A stretch of DNA of 64,000 nt from Chryseobacterium sp. Leaf404. GTDB taxonomy: Bacteria; Bacteroidota; Bacteroidia; Flavobacteriales; Weeksellaceae. Below are positions 50,675 to 59,465 of this stretch, piece by piece. The notes below the pieces were generated by a model. It was not told where the DNA came from. It searched no databases and saw nothing but the letters and a program-made list of their open reading frames with translations. The stretch covers positions 801,606 to 865,605 of the forward strand of contig NZ_LMQM01000010.1 in NCBI RefSeq assembly GCF_001424145.1, given 5' to 3'. Made by a program: the position numbers and the translations under genes. Position 1 is the first letter of the stretch. The number at the start of each line of letters is the position of its first letter.

Positions 50675-53338
50675 TTATTCTACCTCGATATTTTGTTTTA
50701 GCGCAAGATTTTTTGATGAATTTCCAACCATAATTCTGTAAGTCCCTTTTTCTACGATCCTGTTCATTTTTTCGTCTAAAAACTGAAGTTCCTTGACCGG
50801 AATTTCGATTAAAACTTCTTTTGTCTCGCCGGATTTTAAATATACTTTTTGAAAACCTTTCAATTCCAGAATCGGTCTGGATACGGATGCCAGCAAATCT
50901 TTCACATACAACTGAACGACTTCACTTCCCGCTTTTGAGCCTGTATTTTTAACTTTAATCTTAGCGATAATGGTTTCATTTTCTTCAAATTTTAATTTGT
51001 TTAAATGCAAATCAGAAATTTCAAATGTCGTATAACTCATTCCAAAACCAAACGGGTACAAGGGCTCGCCACTCAAATCGTGATAATCATTTCCCCGACC
51101 GGTCGGGTGATGATTGTACGTCAAAGGCAACTGCCCCTCTTCGATCGGAAACGTAACCGGCAATTTCCCTGAAGGATTTTCTGCTCCAAAAAGCACTTTT
51201 GCTACTGCATTTCCACCTTCTTCACCAGGATACCAAACATCCAAAATCGCTCCGACCTTATCTTTCCAGTCCGTCGTTTTTATTGCTGAACCACCGATTA
51301 ACACAACTGTTGTCGGTTTATTTAATTTTGAAATTTTATGTATAAATTCTTCCTGATTTCCAGGCAGACTCAATGAAGAACGATCCTGAAATTCACCTTC
51401 ATGAATTCCTGCTGTAACAATGATGTAATCTGCGTTTTGAGCCAGTTTTAATGCTTCATCAAAATCTTTTTGATAGTCATTCAAACCAAAATTCCAAATC
51501 AGTTCGACATTGGCTTCACCTCTGTTTTCATAAAACTCAACGGCGATATCATAGTTGTTACCTTTAACAAAATCAACATCAACGGTTTTAGTTGAATAAC
51601 TCAGCTTTTCCCACTTGTCGATGACTAATTTTCCATTTACATACAATCTGAAACCATCATTTCCTCTTAAACCCAGCTTATATTTTCCTGAATTTGGAGC
51701 TTCCAATTTTCCTGTCCAACGAATGCTGTAATTGTCCGGCTGCAGTTTTTCAGGATTCGGGGAATATAAAGTCCATTTAAAATTTAATTGCTCATCCAGT
51801 TTTTCAAAAGCAGGATTTCCTTTTAAATCAGAATTCGAAAAGTAAATTCCTTTCAAACCTTTTTGATTTTCGGAAGAGAGAGATTCGGACGGAATCGTTT
51901 TAAACCCCTTTAAATTCCAGTCGAAACCTTTAGAATAAATAATTTCAACATTTTTATTTTTAACGAAATCTTTTATTCCGTCCAAAATGCTCACCTTTTT
52001 ATTACCAGGTCCGGAATAACCGCCCAATCTCGCATCTACAGCATCAGTTCCGACAATTAAAATCTTCTTTATATTATCAGAAATAGGGAGTGTCTGATCA
52101 TTATTCTGAAGCAAAACAAAAGATTCAATCGCTGCTTTTTCAGCTATAGGTTTGTGATTTAATTTCTTTAACTTATTTATATTTTTATCTGAAACGTACG
52201 GATTTTCAAACAAACCCAGTTCAAATTTCGCTCTCAAAACTCTCGAAACCGCGTCATCAATTCTCTCTTTCGAAATTCTTCCATCCAAAAAAGGTGGTAT
52301 AAACAATTTATAATGATTGTATTCTGTCTGGAAAATTACGTCAAGACCCGCATTCATTGCCTGTGCCGAAGCATCGTCGTAATCTTTTGCCGTAAAATGA
52401 AGCACATTTGCTCCTCCCACCGCACTGGCATCGCTGATGACAAAGCCTTTAAAATCCCATTCTTTTTTTAATTTTTCGGTCAGTAACCAGTGATTTGCCG
52501 TTGAAGGTCTTCCATCCAGCAAATTATAAGAAGTCATTACAGAACGACTTTTACCTTGATTAAAAGCTTTCTGGAACGGAACCAAATGCGTTTCCTCCAG
52601 ATATCTCTTGCTCCAGTGAATCGGATAAGAATCCCTTCCACCTTCACCAACATTCGCTAAAAAATGTTTGGGAGTAGTAATAATTCCCTGATTTTCAAAT
52701 GAAATGACGAAATTTACGCCCATCACGGAAGTCAGAAACGGATCTTCGCCGTACGTCTCTTCTGTTCTCCCCCACCGAACATCACTTGCCAAATTCACCA
52801 CCGGAGTCAGAATCTGCCGGATTCCTCTCAGTTTTGATTCTTTTGCAATCGCAGTCGAAACTTCTTTCATCAGATCAGAATTGAATGTCGCCGACAAACC
52901 GATCGCTTGTGGAAAAGCGGTCGCTCCTTCCCGCATTAAGCCATGCAAAGCCTCATCAAAAGGAATGATCGGAATTCCCAATCTTGATTCTTCCACAAAA
53001 TATTTCTGGATGGCATTGATTTTTTTCGCCAGTCTTTCCGCATCTTCATTGGCATTGTATTTCAGCAATTGTCCGGCAACTCCGCCGCCCTGATTTCCTG
53101 CACTCACCTGCAATCCGAAAATTCCGTGAGCATATTGACCTTTTGGAACATGATCCAAATCGCCGGGAATCATGAAGCATTGCCAGAATTTTTCTTCCGG
53201 CGTCATGCGTTGCAGCAAATCCTGAACTCGTACTTCTAGCGGTTGTTTTGGATCTTTGTATAATGGTTTTTGAGCGGAAATAAATACCGAACTCAGCAAT
53301 GAAATTGTTAAAATTTTAAATCGAAGTTTAAAACACAT
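50675..53338 (-). CDS. Secreted glycoside hydrolase family 3 with inserted PA14 domain
   Basis: An 887-residue protein with a signal peptide (FKILTISLLSSVFISAQ). Its GH3 N-terminal barrel has VVNLASDVRWGRTEETYGEDP, TTPKHFLANVGEG and the nucleophile Asp303 in FVISDASAVGG. It also has a GH3 C-terminal domain with a PA14 insertion at about 500-640 (WTGKLEAPNSGKYKLGLRGNDGFRLYVNGKLVIDKWEK) and a fibronectin-III-like end. The fold and PA14 insertion fit a beta-glucosidase or related enzyme acting on plant or microbial oligosaccharides. It lies next to a GH29 fucosidase and a sugar dehydrogenase. Confidence 0.92.
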   Translation of the reverse strand: MCFKLRFKILTISLLSSVFISAQKPLYKDPKQPLEVRVQDLLQRMTPEEKFWQCFMIPGDLDHVPKGQYAHGIFGLQVSAGNQGGGVAGQLLKYNANEDAERLAKKINAIQKYFVEESRLGIPIIPFDEALHGLMREGATAFPQAIGLSATFNSDLMKEVSTAIAKESKLRGIRQILTPVVNLASDVRWGRTEETYGEDPFLTSVMGVNFVISFENQGIITTPKHFLANVGEGGRDSYPIHWSKRYLEETHLVPFQKAFNQGKSRSVMTSYNLLDGRPSTANHWLLTEKLKKEWDFKGFVISDASAVGGANVLHFTAKDYDDASAQAMNAGLDVIFQTEYNHYKLFIPPFLDGRISKERIDDAVSRVLRAKFELGLFENPYVSDKNINKLKKLNHKPIAEKAAIESFVLLQNNDQTLPISDNIKKILIVGTDAVDARLGGYSGPGNKKVSILDGIKDFVKNKNVEIIYSKGFDWNLKGFKTIPSESLSSENQKGLKGIYFSNSDLKGNPAFEKLDEQLNFKWTLYSPNPEKLQPDNYSIRWTGKLEAPNSGKYKLGLRGNDGFRLYVNGKLVIDKWEKLSYSTKTVDVDFVKGNNYDIAVEFYENRGEANVELIWNFGLNDYQKDFDEALKLAQNADYIIVTAGIHEGEFQDRSSLSLPGNQEEFIHKISKLNKPTTVVLIGGSAIKTTDWKDKVGAILDVWYPGEEGGNAVAKVLFGAENPSGKLPVTFPIEEGQLPLTYNHHPTGRGNDYHDLSGEPLYPFGFGMSYTTFEISDLHLNKLKFEENETIIAKIKVKNTGSKAGSEVVQLYVKDLLASVSRPILELKGFQKVYLKSGETKEVLIEIPVKELQFLDEKMNRIVEKGTYRIMVGNSSKNLALKQNIEVE

Positions 53339-53359
53339 TTTAGATAATTTTATTTAAAG

Positions 53360-53588
53360 TATGCTCTTTTGTCTTGAAATCGAAGATTCGACGAAGTCAA
53401 ACAAAAGAACCAAAAATTCAAGACTTGGAACTCTCCGCTAAAATTTTGAAATACTTCCTAAAATTTCCAAAACTCGGGCGGGAATAATATTTTTCAATTT
53501 AAGATTAATCTTTGCCGCCACTCGAACAGTGGAAATTTCTTAACGGAAGTTTTTCAAAATTTCTTAACGCTCCGATTTCCTATGTCAT
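53360..53588 (+). repeat. Dispersed structured element, copy 2
   Basis: It aligns with 33503-33714. The hairpin loop carries a 20-base insertion (from ATCGAAGATTCG), while the GTCTTGAA/TTCAAGAC pair, the CCACT-cgaac-AGTGG hairpin (53518-53532) and both TTTCTTAACG repeats are kept. It fills the 271-base gap between the GH29 and GH3 genes. Confidence 0.85.
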
Positions 53589-53609
53589 TTTTAAAGCATT
53601 AATAATCAA

Positions 53610-55052
53610 CTATTTATTTATTTGAATTACAGTTGAATATTTCAATTGAGCTCGTTCTTTTGGTAAAGTAATTTCTATTGAATTACCGGATTTTTTCCAT
53701 TGAATTTTATGTTTTAAACCTAAAACTTTTAAAGATTTTGGTTTAAAATTATCAGGAACTGCAAAGCTTAAAGTTGATGGCGACTGATAGTTTGCTTTTT
53801 CATCCAAATGAAAAACATTCAGTGTTTTACCGTCTTTGCTTTGGGTGTAATAAAAATTCCCGTCGTGGTAAGGTGCGACTGCTCTCGTCGCAAAAACCGC
53901 AGACTGATTATGATCCATCCAACCGGAAATTTCCTTCAATCTTTCATAAACAACCGGATCGTAATCGCCATTCGGTCCGGGCGCAATGTTCATCAGATAG
54001 TTTCCACCTCTTGAAATGATTTTCACTAAAGTTTCAACGATCTTTTGAGACGATTTATAATTGTCATTTGGAACATAGGAAAAGGAATCTCCCATCGTAA
54101 TGCAGCTTTCCCACGGAATCGACAACGTTTTTTCCGGAACGGCCTGTTCAGGCGTCACATAATTTTCCCATTTTCCGGGAACGGTGCGGTCTACAACGAT
54201 AATTCCTGGCTGATTTTGCCTTGCCATCGTTCCGATTTTATCCATGTCAATGTCCTGTTCGACCTTGATGGTTCTCTGCCATTCTACACTTTGGTCGATG
54301 GTGTGAAACGGACGAACCCAGCCTCCATCCAGCCAAAGAATGTCGATTTTACCGTATTTGGAAGTGATTTCGTTAAGCTGATTGAATGTGAAATTTTTAA
54401 AACTGTTCCATCTTTCAGGATATTTTTTGGGGTCATAGTTTACATTCCTGTCTTTTGGTGGAAAATATGGCCACCAGTAATCGTCAGAATGCCAATCGGG
54501 TTTTGAAAAATAGGCTCCGATTTTAAAACCGTCTTTTCTGAAGGTAGTGAAAATTTCCTTCGTCACATCTGCTTTGGGATTTTTTGAAAATGATGTTTTG
54601 GGAGAAGTTATTTTGTAATCAGATTCTTTGGTATCAAACATCGCAAAACCATCGTGGTGCTTGGTTGTAAAAACCACATATTTCATTCCCGCTTTTTTTG
54701 CAGCATCAGCCCATTTCTGTGGATTAAACTGAGTGGGGTTGAAAGTCGTCTGCAGATTTTCGTAGTTTTCTACGTATTCACTGTATGATTTTCCATGTTC
54801 GGGTTTTCTTTTCGTCCAGTCTTCATCTTCCGGACAAAGGCTCCAACTTTCAACAATTCCCCACTGGCTGTACGTTCCCCAGTGCATAAAGAGTCCGAAT
54901 TTTAAATCCTGCCAGTTTTCAAGGTTTTGAATAACAAGCGGATCAGTTGGTTTTTGGTAACCATCTGAAACGTTGTGAGCCTGTGAAAAAAAAGTGGAGG
55001 AAAGTAATAATGATGAGAGAAAAAGAGTTTTCGTTTTTGGTGTGTTGAACAT
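53610..55052 (-). CDS. Secreted alpha-L-fucosidase (GH29)
   Basis: A 480-residue protein with a signal peptide (TKTLFLSSLLLSSTFFSQA). The GH29 barrel shows LKFGLFMHWGTYSQWGIVESWS, KYVVFTTKHHDGFAMFDTK (residues 124-142), and DILWLDGGW with nucleophile Asp242. A small beta domain ends the protein. It cleaves terminal alpha-L-fucose. The spacing of about 270 bases to the GH3 gene, taken up by a repeat element, suggests separate transcription. Confidence 0.93.
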   Translation of the reverse strand: MFNTPKTKTLFLSSLLLSSTFFSQAHNVSDGYQKPTDPLVIQNLENWQDLKFGLFMHWGTYSQWGIVESWSLCPEDEDWTKRKPEHGKSYSEYVENYENLQTTFNPTQFNPQKWADAAKKAGMKYVVFTTKHHDGFAMFDTKESDYKITSPKTSFSKNPKADVTKEIFTTFRKDGFKIGAYFSKPDWHSDDYWWPYFPPKDRNVNYDPKKYPERWNSFKNFTFNQLNEITSKYGKIDILWLDGGWVRPFHTIDQSVEWQRTIKVEQDIDMDKIGTMARQNQPGIIVVDRTVPGKWENYVTPEQAVPEKTLSIPWESCITMGDSFSYVPNDNYKSSQKIVETLVKIISRGGNYLMNIAPGPNGDYDPVVYERLKEISGWMDHNQSAVFATRAVAPYHDGNFYYTQSKDGKTLNVFHLDEKANYQSPSTLSFAVPDNFKPKSLKVLGLKHKIQWKKSGNSIEITLPKERAQLKYSTVIQINK

Positions 55053-55096
55053 TAAGTTTAGTTTTTGCTAAAATAATATTTAACAGGAAATTTTCT

Positions 55097-55217
55097 ACCA
55101 CAAAAGGCACAAAAGTTTTTTGACACACGAGTCACATTAGTTTTAGTTTAAATGATCGACAATATTTTAGAGCACATAAGAGTGAAAATCTGAGATTTTC
55201 TGTGAATGCAAAACAGC
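55097..55217. repeat. About 121-bp direct repeat, copy 1
   Basis: It begins ACCACAAAAGGCACAAAAGT, has TGACACACGAGTCACATTAG in the middle and ends in GAAAATCTGAGATTTTC followed by GCAAAACAGC. The GAAAATCT-g-AGATTTTC hairpin is kept in copy 2. Confidence 0.85.
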
Positions 55218-55249
55218 AGGAAAATCAATAGTGACAATCTAAGATTTTA

Positions 55250-55371
55250 ACCATAAGAGGCGCAAAAGTTTTTTGACACATGAGTCACATTAGTTTTAGT
55301 TAAAATGATTGAGAATATTTCAGAGCACATGAGAGTGAAAATCTGAGATTTTCCCGGAGAGTGCAAACAGC
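55250..55371. repeat. About 121-bp direct repeat, copy 2
   Basis: It is offset by 153 bp from copy 1 and highly similar to it, from ACCATAAGAGGCGCAAAAGT to GCAAACAGC. No ORF is present. The two copies account for most of the 371-base gap before the TIGR01777 gene. Confidence 0.85.
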
Positions 55372-55423
55372 GGTGTTTTAATTCAAACATAATTGTGGGA
55401 AAGGACTAACAACCCTGGTTATA

Positions 55424-56407
55424 TTAAAACGGATTTTTTTTCAGTGAAAAACCCTGTCTTAATTTAAACAGAAATGCCGGATGGGACAAACAGTGCTGTT
55501 TGAATAAAAACGGGTTTATTAAATTATGAAAAGCCGTTTCCACTGTTGGAAAATTGAATGTAAAGCCGCTCCGAATGAGCTTTTCGGGATAAACATTTCT
55601 GCTTTTTAAAAGCAATTCAGTTTCGGTTCCCAAGAAAACTGAAGCGATTTCAAATTGCCAAACCGCTGCGTTTAGACCGAATGGGATTTTCATTTCTTTT
55701 CTCAATTTCCGCATAAATTCTTCGTTGGATATAGGGTTTGGTGCGGTGACATTGATTTTTCCTGAAAGATTTTCGTTTTCAATGATGTAATCAACTGCCC
55801 GGCAAAAATCATCGATATGAATCCAGCTTATATTTTGATTTCCTCTGCCCTGTTTACCGCCTAAGCCAATTTTTGTAATCATTTTTAGTTTGGTGAAAGC
55901 GCCGCCGTAGTTTCCCAAAACAATTGATGTTCGCAATGCTGTTTTTCGGACATTGTCTGTTTGAACTTTAAAAAATTCCGTCTCCCAGCTTTTACAGATA
56001 TTCATTGAAAAATCGTCGCCGATGACACCGTTTTCTTCTGTGTTCAAATGGGTTTCGGAATGGGTGTAAATGGTTGCCGAGCTGGAATTTAACCATACTT
56101 TAGGCTTGTTATGACATTGATGAATGGCCTGTTGAAGCACTTTTGTACTGTCGATTCTTAAGGAATAAATTTCTTTTTTATTGTTTTCCGTATATCTGCA
56201 GTCGACAGATTTCCCTGTAAGATTAATTAAAACATCCGCGTTTTCGAGTGAGTTTTTCCAATCTCCTAATGTTTCAGCATCCCAGTAAATATGATTTTTC
56301 TTTTTAGGATTTCGGGTTAAAATATAGACATCATTTCTTTTGTCTGTAAAGTATTTTTCGAGATTTTGCCCGAGAAATCCGGTTCCGGCGGCGATGATTA
56401 TTTTCAT
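55424..56407 (-). CDS. TIGR01777-family NAD(P)-binding oxidoreductase
   Basis: A 327-residue extended-SDR protein with IIAAGTGFLGQNLEKYFTDKRNDVYILTRNPKK at the N-terminus, DVLINLTGKSVDCRYTENNKKEI, and LRTSIVLGNYGGAFTKLKMITKIGLGGKQGRGNQNISWIHIDDFCRAVDYIIE. These are TIGR01777 (YfcH-like) marks. The last 28 or so residues (FLFKQHCLSHPAFLFKLRQGF) go beyond the usual end of the family and may be translated intergenic sequence after loss of a stop. It may belong to the GbsR-controlled group upstream. Confidence 0.85.
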   Translation of the reverse strand: MKIIIAAGTGFLGQNLEKYFTDKRNDVYILTRNPKKKNHIYWDAETLGDWKNSLENADVLINLTGKSVDCRYTENNKKEIYSLRIDSTKVLQQAIHQCHNKPKVWLNSSSATIYTHSETHLNTEENGVIGDDFSMNICKSWETEFFKVQTDNVRKTALRTSIVLGNYGGAFTKLKMITKIGLGGKQGRGNQNISWIHIDDFCRAVDYIIENENLSGKINVTAPNPISNEEFMRKLRKEMKIPFGLNAAVWQFEIASVFLGTETELLLKSRNVYPEKLIRSGFTFNFPTVETAFHNLINPFLFKQHCLSHPAFLFKLRQGFSLKKNPF

Positions 56408-56458
56408 TTTGATTGTTGGTATATAGTTTATGATTGTTATTTTCTAAATGTTAAATGC

Positions 56459-56530
56459 TTCGACAGGCTCAGCATGACATCGCTGATACTGAATGCTTCG
56501 ACGCTCGCTTTGCTCTCGTTCCTATGACAT
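56459..56530. repeat. CTTCGACAGGCTCAGCATGACA dispersed-type repeat
   Basis: CTTCGACAGGCTCAGCATGA begins at 56459, and ATGCTTCGACGCTCGC follows at about 56491. A related CTTCGAAAAGCTCAGGATGA lies at 2191. Such motifs are frequent short intergenic repeats in Bacteroidota. Confidence 0.55.
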
Positions 56531-56538
56531 TTTACAAA

Positions 56539-56997
56539 TTAAATTTCAATATTTTCTGCAGTGGATTTTATGAGCTTATTTCTTTCCAGCAAAAATTCAG
56601 TCATATAATTTTTGAGGAAAAAATAATTAAATAATTGACCGATAAGTCCAGCGGGAGATTCAAATTCAAGTATATCTGTCATAATTGTGTTTTTACCTTC
56701 TGTTTTAAATAAATGCTGATGTATAAAGGATTTAAATCTTCCTTTCAGCATGACGTCTGTGAATTTAAATGGTTTTTCCATTTCGGTAATTTTTGAGGTG
56801 TGAGTTTGATAAAAACCTAAATGCTTGGCTCTCCAGGTTACAGTTTCTTCCAATTCAATCAAGCCGGATGTGCGGCCGGCAATGGCTTTTTCTCCTGTTT
56901 TGAAAGTTGATTTCTGATGAAGATCAATATCTCTCGACAAATCGAAAACGGTTTTTATATCGGCGTTGATGGTTGTTGTTAAAAGGATTTTTGACAT
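56539..56997 (-). CDS. SRPBCC-family protein
   Basis: A 152-residue START/Bet v1-fold protein with ILLTTTINADIKTVFDLSRDIDLHQKST, LIELEETVTWRAKHLGFYQTHTSKITEMEKPFKFTDVMLKGRFKSFIHQHLF and the C-terminal helix LIGQLFNYFFLKNYMTEFLLERN. It binds a hydrophobic ligand or lipid; the family is often paired with TIGR01777 oxidoreductases, as here. The ATG at 56997 is chosen since the conserved start MSKILLTTTI begins there. Confidence 0.85.
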   Translation of the reverse strand: MSKILLTTTINADIKTVFDLSRDIDLHQKSTFKTGEKAIAGRTSGLIELEETVTWRAKHLGFYQTHTSKITEMEKPFKFTDVMLKGRFKSFIHQHLFKTEGKNTIMTDILEFESPAGLIGQLFNYFFLKNYMTEFLLERNKLIKSTAENIEI

Positions 56998-57072
56998 TTT
57001 TGCATTTTGTTTAAGGACACATGATGAATACAATTGGATCTGATAGGATTACATTCTATACTTTGTTAAGCC

Positions 57073-57085
57073 GTCCCGTTGGGAC
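57073..57085. terminator. Short palindrome GTCCCGTTGGGAC
   Basis: GTCCC and GGGAC pair around GTT, just downstream of the stop of the gene at 57092, with TTTATTTTAG next to it. It could be a weak terminator or a dispersed repeat. Confidence 0.45.
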
Positions 57086-57091
57086 TTTATT

Positions 57092-57904
57092 TTAGTAATT
57101 TAAGTAAATTAAAATTACCAGAACAGTCATTCTGAAAATCATCCAGAAAATTGTTGGAAGAAAATTTAGTTTTAAAACTTCGCATCTTCTTATATGTTCC
57201 AAAAACATGACGAAAACTACAAATCCGAAGTAAATTATTGATGAAACCGGATTTATATTTAAAAATAAAGCCGGCAATAAAAGTAAAGTACCGATGAGGG
57301 AAACGGTCATCAGATTTCCGAGATAGTTCCAGATTTTGTCTTTTAAATAAGATTTTAAAAACAGAGTTTGCCAAAGGATTTGACATAAACAAATTACAAA
57401 TTCCCACCAGAAATTCTGATTTAAATTAAAACCTGATTTGTTTGTAAATACACTTAAAATATAAGAAGAAAAGATGACCACAAATGTGATGTAAAACAAT
57501 CTGTATTTCAAATTAAAATCCGGTACACAGGCTTCTGCTGAACTGTCTTTTGAGGAGGGAATAATCTGTTTTCTGTTGTACGAAACAAAAGAATACAGCT
57601 TTTTGAAAAACCAATATAAAGGTTTTATTCTCGCAATTTTTTCCAATATCGGAAACGAATTCCCAATGATTAACAGCAAACTGTCTAAACCGTAAAAGAC
57701 TTTATTTTTAGTGTGATCGACCAATGCAATTTCGTTTTTTGCGCGGTTGAAATCAAGTAGGTTTCTGTTCTTTAAACTCAGTTCTGTGAAAGCTTCCCTT
57801 CCACTTTCATCTAACATTCCGGATTTGATGAAACCTTTAGAATAGATGTTGCACATTGGGCATTCGTTGTCGTAGATGAGGGTGTGGTTTGCGAGGGTTT
57901 TCAT
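57092..57904 (-). CDS. DCC-type (DUF393) thiol-disulfide oxidoreductase-like membrane protein
   Basis: A 270-residue protein. The N-terminal 110 residues form a DUF393/DCC domain with the motif IYDNECPMCNIYSKGF (Asp-x-x-Cys-x-x-Cys), VDHTKNKVFYGLDSLLLIIGNSFP and FKKLYSFVSYNRKQIIPS. Four or five hydrophobic segments follow (130-270). The DCC domain is related to thioredoxin. The fusion to a membrane part suggests action at the inner membrane. Its start overlaps the stop of the upstream gene at 57904. Confidence 0.82.
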   Translation of the reverse strand: MKTLANHTLIYDNECPMCNIYSKGFIKSGMLDESGREAFTELSLKNRNLLDFNRAKNEIALVDHTKNKVFYGLDSLLLIIGNSFPILEKIARIKPLYWFFKKLYSFVSYNRKQIIPSSKDSSAEACVPDFNLKYRLFYITFVVIFSSYILSVFTNKSGFNLNQNFWWEFVICLCQILWQTLFLKSYLKDKIWNYLGNLMTVSLIGTLLLLPALFLNINPVSSIIYFGFVVFVMFLEHIRRCEVLKLNFLPTIFWMIFRMTVLVILIYLNY

Positions 57905-58269
57905 TATATTTTTTTTGAGGATTGATACAAATCATAAACATAAAAAAAAGAAAGCACAGGGCTGTAGACTAAAGAAATTATCAATACATATCCTAAAAAA
58001 TTTGCTATTCCATACTCATTATTAAGTCCAAAAACTATTAATAAGCTTAACCAAACTGGTAGAATAAAAATTCCATATACAATATAAACTACTGACTTGT
58101 TTTCCTTTTGAAATGCTCTAACTGTAAAACTTAGCAATTGCGGAATACCTACAACGAAATAAAAAAGCATGAATCCAAAGTCGAAAAAGCATCCAATTAC
58201 AGCTGATATAATTCCTGCAATCAGAAAAAAAAGCTGGGTGTAATAATCTAATTTTAATGAGTTATTCAT
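57904..58269 (-). CDS. Four-helix membrane protein of unknown function
   Basis: A 121-residue protein with four membrane segments (LFFLIAGIISAVIGCFFDF, MLFYFVVGIPQLLSFTV, VYIVYGIFILPVWLSLLIVF, FLGYVLIISLVYSPVLSFFYVY). I do not recognise the family. It overlaps the DCC gene by one base, so they are translated together. Upstream lies a GbsR-type palindrome at 58361. Confidence 0.78.
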   Translation of the reverse strand: MNNSLKLDYYTQLFFLIAGIISAVIGCFFDFGFMLFYFVVGIPQLLSFTVRAFQKENKSVVYIVYGIFILPVWLSLLIVFGLNNEYGIANFLGYVLIISLVYSPVLSFFYVYDLYQSSKKI

Positions 58270-58360
58270 AGTAATATGTTTTAAAAAGTTGACTTTTTAT
58301 TTCTTCCGAAATAAAAAATAAGAAATAAATGGATGATTAAATTTTTCATAATTATAATAT

Positions 58361-58378
58361 TTTCAGTAATTTTTGAAA
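58361..58378. promoter_or_regulatory. GbsR-type palindromic operator, copy 1
   Basis: TTTCAGTAATTTTTGAAA, near-palindromic, is followed by TTCTAAATAAAAAAG, which is also found downstream of copy 2. It lies 92 bases upstream of the gene starting at 58269. Confidence 0.7.
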
Positions 58379-58466
58379 TTTAATTCTAAATAAAAAAGAA
58401 TGATTTCAGATTATTCTTTTGGGAAATTCTTTGTTAGGTATAAGCCATAGCTCACGTAAAAAAGAT

Positions 58467-58769
58467 TTAAACAAAACCGCCGACTTGCATAAAGTGCATT
58501 TCAAAATCACCTGTTTCACATAACTTTATCAAAGCAAACAATATTAGAAAAAAAAGGACAACGCCATAAAAATAATAATGGTTAAGTGTGCTTTTAACGA
58601 GTGAAATTCTTATTAAAAAACCCATTACATTAGCTAATCCAAATAAAAGCAGTGATGATAAAAAATCTGTATCCTTATAACTGTGGTAAAAATTTAGGTT
58701 ATAAATCAATCCTCCAAGAGTGATCAGACTTTGGAAAATGGCCTCCAATTTAAAAATTTGAAATCTCAT
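58467..58769 (-). CDS. Small membrane protein of unknown function
   Basis: A 100-residue protein with three to four hydrophobic segments (ITLGGLIYNLNFYHSY, LSSLLLFGLANVMGFLI, YYFYGVVLFFLILFALI). It resembles its 57904 neighbour in size and layout, but the sequences do not align convincingly. Its upstream DNA carries operator copy 2, so it is probably part of the same regulon. Confidence 0.72.
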   Translation of the reverse strand: MRFQIFKLEAIFQSLITLGGLIYNLNFYHSYKDTDFLSSLLLFGLANVMGFLIRISLVKSTLNHYYFYGVVLFFLILFALIKLCETGDFEMHFMQVGGFV

Positions 58770-58795
58770 TTTGTTTAATTTAAATCTTACTATAC

Positions 58796-58813
58796 TTTCA
58801 GTAATTTTTGAAA
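58796..58813. promoter_or_regulatory. GbsR-type palindromic operator, copy 2
   Basis: TTTCAGTAATTTTTGAAA is identical to copy 1 over 18 bases; ACTAAATAAAAAAG follows here too. It lies between the regulator gene and the gene at 58769. Confidence 0.72.
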
Positions 58814-58849
58814 GTTTATACTAAATAAAAAAGGATTTTGAAGTCCTTT

Positions 58850-59353
58850 CTATTTTAACAAGTTGGTAATCTTTCCTACTAGCCAGTGGTCATCGCTTTT
58901 GATGGCAAGATCCATAATATTATTGATTTTACTCGTCACGCTGCTGAAATCGTTCATCAGTTTAATAAACTCTTTAGCTTCCGCTGAGTCGTTGTCTTCG
59001 ATGTTTTTCAGTTCATCTAAAAATGCTACAACCGGCTCAATTTCACGTTTTCTGCGTTCTTTTGTGATTTGTTTAAACAGAAACCAAACATCTTTTTCGG
59101 CAGTAAAATATTCTTTTCTGTCGCCTTTGATGAATTCTTTTTTCACAATTCCCCAGTCCATCAACGCACGGAGATTCATGTTGGCGTTACCTCTCGAAAT
59201 CTCCAGAAGTTCCATCACCTCATCGGTTGAAAGTGGTTTCCCGTTGGCCAAAAGCAAGGCGTGAACCTGTGCCATCGTCCGGTTGATTCCCCAACTCGTT
59301 GCGAATGTTCCCCAGGTCTGAATGTATTTTTCTTTGGCTTCTGAAAGTTTCAT
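58850..59353 (-). CDS. GbsR/MarR-family transcriptional regulator
   Basis: A 167-residue winged-helix protein of the GbsR branch: YIQTWGTFATSWGINRTMAQVHALLLANGKPLSTDEVMELLEISRGNANMNLRALMDWGIVKKEFIKGDRKEYFTAEKD, then a helical C-terminal dimerisation region. GbsR-type proteins are usually repressors of osmolyte or membrane genes. The palindrome overlapping its own -33 region suggests autoregulation, and copies before the two downstream membrane genes suggest that it controls them as well. Confidence 0.9.
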   Translation of the reverse strand: MKLSEAKEKYIQTWGTFATSWGINRTMAQVHALLLANGKPLSTDEVMELLEISRGNANMNLRALMDWGIVKKEFIKGDRKEYFTAEKDVWFLFKQITKERRKREIEPVVAFLDELKNIEDNDSAEAKEFIKLMNDFSSVTSKINNIMDLAIKSDDHWLVGKITNLLK

Positions 59354-59377
59354 TTTGTTTTCTTTAAATTTCTATTA

Positions 59378-59385
59378 CAAATATA
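59378..59385 (-). promoter_or_regulatory. -7 promoter element of the GbsR gene
   Basis: Minus-strand TATATTTG fits TAnnTTTG, with a -33 TTG about 19 bases upstream that lies inside operator copy 3. Confidence 0.65.
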
Positions 59386-59401
59386 ATAATAGTTTTTGAA
59401 T

Positions 59402-59419
59402 TTTCAATAATATTTGAAA
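59402..59419. promoter_or_regulatory. GbsR-type palindromic operator, copy 3
   Basis: TTTCAATAATATTTGAAA matches copies 1 and 2 at 16 of 18 positions and covers the -33 region of the regulator promoter. A further half-site (TTTTCAAATTATTG) follows at 59425. Confidence 0.72.
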
Positions 59420-59465
59420 GTTAATTTTCAAATTATTGATTTTTATTGTTTCAAAAAAAAATATA

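Noticed and set aside
54045-54506. 153-codon ORF antisense to the GH29 gene
   Set aside because: It is opposite the catalytic region of an unmistakable GH29 enzyme.
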